Shown: positions 5,890 to 8,858 of the stretch, in pieces
How positions within the stretch are numbered: position 1 is the stretch's first letter
How the letters are laid out: each line of letters begins with the position of its first letter
Source of the DNA: Pyrinomonadaceae bacterium
GTDB taxonomy: Bacteria > Acidobacteriota > Blastocatellia > Pyrinomonadales > Pyrinomonadaceae
Length of the DNA stretch: 8,858 nt
Assembly (NCBI GenBank): GCA_026786155.1
Contig: JAJAYR010000110.1
Coordinates: 1 to 8,858 of the forward strand
Direction of reading: 5' to 3'
The notes under the pieces: model-generated
The model's input: the letters and a program-made list of their open reading frames with translations, nothing else
What the model was told of the DNA's origin: nothing
Database searches by the model: none
Program-made: the position numbers and the translations under genes

Positions 5890-5918
5890 GTAAATCAGCG
5901 ATTAAATCGTTGATTTAC
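5890..5918 (+). other. compact 13-bp hairpin between L29 and S17
   Basis: The left 13 bases starting GTAAATCAGC pair with the right 13 bases ending TTGATTTAC around a TAA loop, with one G-U pair. The loop is only 3 nt. It ends 13 nt before the S17 ATG. The following bases are CGGAAAAAAAGAA, an A-tract and not a U-tract, so a + strand terminator is unlikely. It contains no heptad repeats and differs from the long spacer hairpins. It may protect or pace the transcript; that is inference. Confidence 0.7.
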
Positions 5919-5931
5919 CGGAAAAAAAGAA

Positions 5932-6498
5932 ATGCCAAGAAAGAACAAAGACGAAGAACTAGCAACCGAGGAAACTTCTTCGACAGAAGAAACAACCGGA
6001 GAAAACGCGGTCGAAGCGAAGGCTGATGAAAATGTGGAAGTTTCCGAAAATACGGAAACAGCAACAGAAGATAAGCCGGAAGAAATAAAAGCCGCCGACG
6101 CGACTGAGGAAACTTCGTTTATCAGCAGCATCGCCGAGACGGTCGGCGTGGCAATCGGTTCGTTTTCCGCGACGGTTACAGATAGCGTTTCGTCGGTGGT
6201 TTCGGCAGTAACTCCAGATTCACCGGCAACCGAAATTGCCAAATCGCATCACAATAAACGAGCCGAAAGAATTGGAATTGTGCAGTCGGATAAGATGACG
6301 AAAACCGTGACGGTGCGCGTCGAGCGTCAGGTCAAACATCCGATTTATCGCAAATATATCAAACGCCGCAAAAATTTTATGGCGCACGATGAACAAGGCG
6401 CGGCAATCGGCGATAAAGTGCGGATTGTCGAAACCCGACCGCTGTCAGCCAGAAAGCGTTGGCGCGTAGTTGAAATTATTCAAAAAGCGGAAAGATAG
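5932..6498 (+). CDS. rpsQ: 30S ribosomal protein S17 with long N-terminal extension
   Basis: S17 is a primary 16S rRNA-binding OB-fold protein of the 30S body. The core is residues 108-188: NKRAERIGIVQSDKMTKTVTVRVERQ, then VKHPIYRKYIKRRKNFMAHDE, GDKVRIVETRPLSARKRWRVVEII. Family length is about 80-90. Residues 1-62 are acidic and disorder-prone (EELATEETSSTEETTGENAVE and similar); residues 63-93, from FISSIAETVG to SVVSAV, are Ser/Val/Ala/Ile-rich and could form an amphipathic helix. No ATG near the core offers a conventional short start; the in-frame GTG codons in the amphipathic part lack a good binding site. ATG 5932 has GGAAAAAAAGAA before it, a weak site. The frame is open and continuous, so a true extension is preferred. 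TAG stop. Confidence 0.92.
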   Translation: MPRKNKDEELATEETSSTEETTGENAVEAKADENVEVSENTETATEDKPEEIKAADATEETSFISSIAETVGVAIGSFSATVTDSVSSVVSAVTPDSPATEIAKSHHNKRAERIGIVQSDKMTKTVTVRVERQVKHPIYRKYIKRRKNFMAHDEQGAAIGDKVRIVETRPLSARKRWRVVEIIQKAER

Positions 6499-6503
6499 TG
6501 GAG

Positions 6504-6568
6504 AGTGGAGAGTTCAGAGCAGAGAGTGAAATGGTTTTCTCTCAACTCTCTACTCTGAACTCTCCACT
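6504..6568 (+). repeat. S17-L14 spacer: strong hairpin at the S10/spc boundary, reverse polarity
   Basis: Left arm 6504-6527 (AGTGGAGAGTTCAGAG, then CAGAGAGT) pairs with 6545-6568 over 24 positions with one C-A mismatch. The 17-nt loop has GAAA and TTTC that could close it further. GGAGAGT-like units recur in the left arm. As in L3/L4, the purine arm is on the left. It sits at the classical S10/spc junction, but no U-tract follows, so it is not an obvious terminator. Confidence 0.85.
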
Positions 6569-6583
6569 CAATGGAGTGAGATT
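6566..6583 (+). promoter_or_regulatory. L14 ribosome binding site in ACTC/GAGT mini-hairpin
   Basis: GGAG at 6573-6576 is 7 nt before the L14 ATG. ACTC (6566-6569) can pair with GAGT (6574-6577) and would cover most of it; its ACT is also the last part of the large hairpin's right arm. The module ACTC-AAT-GGAGTGAGATT-ATG matches that of L4 apart from the loop and one base. The binding site is clear, the competing fold is inferred. Confidence 0.6.
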
Positions 6584-6952
6584 ATGATTCAGATGCAAAC
6601 CTCTTTGACGGTCGCCGATAATTCGGGGGCGAAAAGAGTAGTAATGATTATGCCGATTGGCGGTTCGACCGGAAAGATTGCGCGGCTCGGCGATAAAATT
6701 AAAGTTACCGTCAAAGAAGCCTCGCCCGACGGAACGGCGAAAAAAGGTAAAGTTTATAACGCCGTTATCGTTAGAACTCGCAAGGAAGTGCGCCGCAAAG
6801 ACGGAACTTATATCCGCTTTGACGAGAATGCCGCCGTGCTGATTAAAGATGATAACACGCCGATTGGAACGCGCGTTTTCGGTCCGGTCGCCCGTGAACT
6901 CCGCGAAAAGAATTTTATGAAAATCGTTTCGCTCGCGCCGGAAGTTATCTAA
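6584..6952 (+). CDS. rplN: 50S ribosomal protein L14
   Basis: Large-subunit protein at the subunit interface that contacts 16S rRNA helix 14 and L19; it is also the binding site of the silencing factor RsfS in bacteria. The 122 residues are exactly the family length. MIQMQTSLTVADNSGAKRV is the signature start; then KVTVKEASPDGTAKKGKV, AVIVRTRKEVRRKDGTYIRF, DENAAVLIKDDNTPIGTRVF and GPVARELREKNFMKIVSLAPEVI. First gene of the spc-type segment. Start fixed by GGAG 7 nt upstream. No oddities. Confidence 0.98.
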   Translation: MIQMQTSLTVADNSGAKRVVMIMPIGGSTGKIARLGDKIKVTVKEASPDGTAKKGKVYNAVIVRTRKEVRRKDGTYIRFDENAAVLIKDDNTPIGTRVFGPVARELREKNFMKIVSLAPEVI

Positions 6953-6987
6953 AGTAAAAAGTAAAAAGGCAAAAGGCAAAAGTGAAA
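6953..6987 (+). repeat. five tandem heptads AGnnAAA after L14
   Basis: Five consecutive 7-nt units: AGTAAAA (6953-6959), AGTAAAA (6960-6966), AGGCAAA (6967-6973), AGGCAAA (6974-6980) and AGTGAAA (6981-6987). They begin directly after the L14 stop. No good inverted partner is visible; only a weak CAAAA/TTTTG match follows. The rest of the gap to L24 (6988-7024) shows no strong ribosome binding site. Confidence 0.75.
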
Positions 6988-7024
6988 GCGGCTGTGATTT
7001 TGTTTGATACTGAAGATTAAAGAA

Positions 7025-7474
7025 ATGAAAGAAGTGAAAAAAGGAACGATTCGTTCCAAAATTAAAAAAGGCGACACGGTGGTTTTTATCGCGGGCAAGG
7101 AATATGCCCGATTTGATAACAACGGCAACCGTAATCCTTATAAAGGTGAAGTGATGGCGGTTGATACGCGCAAAGGCAAAGTTAAAGTTGCAGGCGCGGC
7201 GATTGCCAAAAAGCATCGCAAAGCCGTTCCGCAAATGAACATTGAAGGCGGAATCGTCGAACTCGAAGCGTGGGTTAGTATTTCAAACGTCTCCTTGCTA
7301 GACCCGAAAACGAGAAAACCGACGCGCATCAAATACGAAGTCCGCGACGGCAAAAAAGTTCGCGTCGCCGTCAGCGGTGAATTGATTCCCGAACCGGCGC
7401 ACGGCGCGAATACGCGCAGAAAAAGTTCGGATAACGAAACAGTTAACGAAACGAAGACGGATTCGGAAAAATAA
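7025..7474 (+). CDS. rplX: 50S ribosomal protein L24 with KOW-loop insertion
   Basis: Assembly-initiating large-subunit protein that binds the 5' end of 23S rRNA through a KOW domain. The 149 residues exceed the usual 100-110. The KOW part is KIKKGDTVVFIAGKE (13-26), then about ten extra residues (YARFDNNGNRNPY) where the family reads DKGKRGKV, then KGEVMAVDTRKGKVKVAG. Conserved AKKHRK, GGIVELEAWVSISNVSLLDPKT and KVRVAVSGELI follow. A hydrophilic tail of about 27 residues ends the protein. ATG 7025 is preferred; a TTG at 7004 would add 7 residues. Neither has a clear Shine-Dalgarno site. Confidence 0.93.
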   Translation: MKEVKKGTIRSKIKKGDTVVFIAGKEYARFDNNGNRNPYKGEVMAVDTRKGKVKVAGAAIAKKHRKAVPQMNIEGGIVELEAWVSISNVSLLDPKTRKPTRIKYEVRDGKKVRVAVSGELIPEPAHGANTRRKSSDNETVNETKTDSEK

Positions 7475-7487
7475 AATAAGTTTTGAG

Positions 7488-7523
7488 GTTTGGAAACGCT
7501 CTGAAAATAAGCGAGACCCAAAC
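7488..7523 (+). other. stem-loop between L24 and L5
   Basis: GTTTGG (7488-7493) pairs with CCAAAC (7518-7523), and inside it CGCT (7497-7500) pairs with AGCG (7510-7513), separated by small internal loops of 3 and 4 nt. It ends 10 nt before the L5 ATG and is followed by an A-rich stretch. No heptads and no U-tract. Moderate stability, possibly chance. Confidence 0.45.
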
Positions 7524-7533
7524 GAATAAAAAA

Positions 7534-8076
7534 ATGGCAAGACTGAAAGAAAAATATAACAAAGAGATTGCACCGGCAATCGCTAAGGAATTTGACATCA
7601 AAAATCCGATGGCGATTCCGCGCATCGAAAAAGTCGTCGTTAATATGGGAATGGGCGAAGCGATTGCTAACGCTAAAATTCTCGATACGGCGGTCGAAGA
7701 ACTGCGCGTGATTACCGGACAAAAGCCGGTCGTCACGAAAGCGAAAAAATCAATCGCGTCGTTCAAACTGCGTCAGGGAATGAATATCGGAACGATGGTT
7801 ACGCTGCGCGGCGAAAGAATGTATGAATTTCTCGACCGTTTGATTTCCGTCGCTCTGCCGCGGGTGCGCGATTTTCGCGGAGTTTCGGCGAAGGCTTTTG
7901 ATGGACGCGGAAACTATACGCTCGGAATTCGTGAGCAGTTGATTTTCCCGGAAATTGATTTTAATAAAGTTGGTAAAACGCGCGGGATGAACATCTCGAT
8001 TGTGACGACCGCGAAAACCGACGAGCAATCGCGTGCGCTTTTGAAAGCGATGGGAATGCCGTTTCGTCAGCAGTAA
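7534..8076 (+). CDS. rplE: 50S ribosomal protein L5
   Basis: Binds 5S rRNA in the central protuberance and contacts P-site tRNA and S13. The 180 residues match the family (179 in E. coli). MARLKEKYNKEIAPAIAKEF is the usual start, then NPMAIPRIEKVVVNMGMGEA, KPVVTKAKKSIASFKLRQGM, ERMYEFLDRLISVALPRVRDF, RGVSAKAFDGRGNYTLGIREQ, and FPEIDFNKVGKTRGMNISIVT. A longer frame back to 7483 adds spacer translation only. No strong ribosome binding site precedes ATG 7534; the region is A-rich. S14 follows after 15 nt. Confidence 0.97.
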   Translation: MARLKEKYNKEIAPAIAKEFDIKNPMAIPRIEKVVVNMGMGEAIANAKILDTAVEELRVITGQKPVVTKAKKSIASFKLRQGMNIGTMVTLRGERMYEFLDRLISVALPRVRDFRGVSAKAFDGRGNYTLGIREQLIFPEIDFNKVGKTRGMNISIVTTAKTDEQSRALLKAMGMPFRQQ

Positions 8077-8091
8077 TCAAGAATTTAATAT

Positions 8092-8397
8092 ATGGCAAAG
8101 ACAAGTAATGTTTCAAAAAACGACAAACGTAAAAAACTGGTGATGCAGTATGCGGAACGTCGGCTGGAGTTGAAAAAAATCATCAACAATCCGGCTTCAT
8201 CGGTCGAAACCGTTGACGAAGCAGTAATGAAACTGCAAAAGTTTCCGCGTGATGCCAGCCCGATTCGGGTTCGCAATCGCTGTTCGCAGTGCAGCCGTCC
8301 GCGCGGAACTCTGCGTAAATTCGGTCTTTGCCGCATTGCGTTTAGAGAATTGGCTTTGGAAGGACAAATTCCGGGCGTGATTAAATCGAGTTGGTAG
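8092..8397 (+). CDS. rpsN: 30S ribosomal protein S14, long form with three of four zinc-type cysteines
   Basis: Head protein of the 30S needed for S3 and S10 placement. The 101 residues put it in the long class (E. coli 101), which normally lacks zinc, in contrast to the short 61-residue zinc class. The C-terminal core VRNRCSQCSRPRGTLRKFGLCRIAFREL holds Cys64, Cys67 and Cys80, while the fourth zinc position is Ala83 (CxxC-x12-CxxA). So it looks intermediate between the two types. The end GQIPGVIKSSW is canonical. ATG 8092 follows a weak AAGAATT region with no clear Shine-Dalgarno site, suggesting coupling to L5. TAG stop. Confidence 0.96.
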   Translation: MAKTSNVSKNDKRKKLVMQYAERRLELKKIINNPASSVETVDEAVMKLQKFPRDASPIRVRNRCSQCSRPRGTLRKFGLCRIAFRELALEGQIPGVIKSSW

Positions 8398-8399
8398 GA

Positions 8400-8458
8400 A
8401 AATTCCAGATTTAACATTTTATGTTCCAGATTGATTTGGAATTTGGAATTTGGAATTT
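8400..8458 (+). repeat. S14-S8 spacer: heptad GGAATTT repeat with partial left arm
   Basis: GGAATTT occurs three times in tandem at 8438-8444, 8445-8451 and 8452-8458. AAATTCC at 8400-8406 can pair with the last copy, and a direct repeat TTCCAGATT (about 8403 and 8424) gives a second partial complement. The structure is A/T-rich and weaker than the GGAC-type hairpins. The binding site for S8 lies separately downstream. Confidence 0.65.
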
Positions 8459-8467
8459 GAAATAATT

Positions 8468-8486
8468 TTAACGGAGTTAATAAGAA
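8468..8486 (+). promoter_or_regulatory. S8 ribosome binding site in a perfect TTAAC-GGA-GTTAA stem
   Basis: GGAG at 8473-8476 is 10 nt before the S8 ATG. TTAAC (8468-8472) and GTTAA (8476-8480) are exact reverse complements, so the GGA would sit in a 3-nt loop. The stem is short and A/T-rich. The CGGAGT core echoes the start module before L4. Confidence 0.55.
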
Positions 8487-8858
8487 ATGACAGACCCAAT
8501 CGCAGATATGCTCACGCGGATTCGCAACGCAGTTGCCGCGAATCACCCGCGGGTGGATGTTCCCGGTTCAAAATTGAAAATGGAAGTCGCCAGAATTCTG
8601 AAAGAAGAAGGTTACATCAATAATTTTGTAACCAAAGGCGAAGGCGTAAAATATGCCATCCGCATTTTCTTGCGCTATGATGCCAAAGGCACTTCTTCAA
8701 TCACGCACTTGTCGAGAGTGTCGCGTCCGGGAAGAAGAGTTTTCGTCGGCGCAGCGGAAATTCCGCGAGTCCTCGGCGGTTACGGAGTAAATATCGTTTC
8801 GACATCCAAAGGTTTGATGAGCGGAAAAAACGCCCGCAAAGAAAATGTCGGCGCCGAA
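8487..8858 (+). CDS. rpsH: 30S ribosomal protein S8 (3' end cut by window)
   Basis: Primary 16S rRNA-binding protein of the 30S platform; in E. coli it also represses the spc operon. The 124 visible residues run MTDPIADMLTRIRNAVAANH, the family start, through VPGSKLKMEVARILKEEGYI, SRVSRPGRRVFVG, EIPRVLGGYGVNIVSTSKGL and end at KENVGAE. About 7-8 residues (the usual LLCEVW-like end) should follow beyond the window. The frame stays open to the last base. Confidence 0.97.
   Translation, partial: MTDPIADMLTRIRNAVAANHPRVDVPGSKLKMEVARILKEEGYINNFVTKGEGVKYAIRIFLRYDAKGTSSITHLSRVSRPGRRVFVGAAEIPRVLGGYGVNIVSTSKGLMSGKNARKENVGAE

Noticed and set aside
1867..6568. Spacer hairpins as rho-independent terminators
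   Set aside because: None is followed by a U-tract, stems are not GC-rich at the base, and each lies directly before the next essential gene of the operon.

Overview
This window is a bacterial ribosomal-protein cluster: the S10 operon joined to the first part of the spc operon, all on the + strand. The order is [possible S10 tail]-L3-L4-L23-L2-S19-L22-S3-L16-L29-S17 | L14-L24-L5-S14-S8 (cut by the window end). The proteins and the gene order are clearly bacterial. A medium-GC coding style, Glu/Lys-rich tails on L22 and S17, and spacers full of 7-nt tandem repeats remind me of Blastocatellia-type Acidobacteriota. That placement is a guess from overall appearance; the sequence alone does not prove it.

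Coding layer. All 15 recognised genes have conventional cores. Three depart from the family: L22 is about three times normal length because of a Glu/Lys/Thr/Val-rich C-terminal tail of about 224 residues; S17 has an N-terminal extension of about 107 residues, acidic and then Ser/Val-rich amphipathic; L24 has an insertion of about 10 residues in its KOW loop. S14 is a long-form protein that keeps three of the four zinc-knuckle cysteines. The S3 gene carries an in-frame TAG at codon 39. TAG is the normal terminator of L3, L23, S17 and S14 here, so simple code reassignment does not explain it.

Non-coding layer. Co-transcribed ribosomal-protein genes usually have short gaps, yet many gaps here are 59-112 nt and most hold an inverted repeat. 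Four are 111-112 nt (L3/L4, L23/L2, L2/S19, S19/L22). In the L2/S19, S19/L22 and S3/L16 gaps the left arm has three pyrimidine-rich heptads (GTCCTTT-like) and the right arm has four purine-rich heptads (AAAGGAC-like). The three left heptads can pair fully, counting G-U, with the first three right heptads. The fourth right heptad stays free and supplies AAGGA 7-12 nt before the next ATG. The L23/L2 gap is a looser version with five left heptads and mismatches. The L3/L4 and S17/L14 gaps have the arms in the opposite polarity and instead carry a near-identical separate start module, ACTC-N3/4-GGAGTGARATT-ATG. Smaller hairpins sit before S17, L5 and S8, and tandem heptads without a clear partner arm precede L3 and L24.

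Reading as a whole: one polycistronic block builds both ribosomal subunits. The spacer hairpins look like a repeated device, or a repeat family that has been domesticated to carry ribosome binding sites, rather than ordinary terminators, since none is followed by a U-tract.
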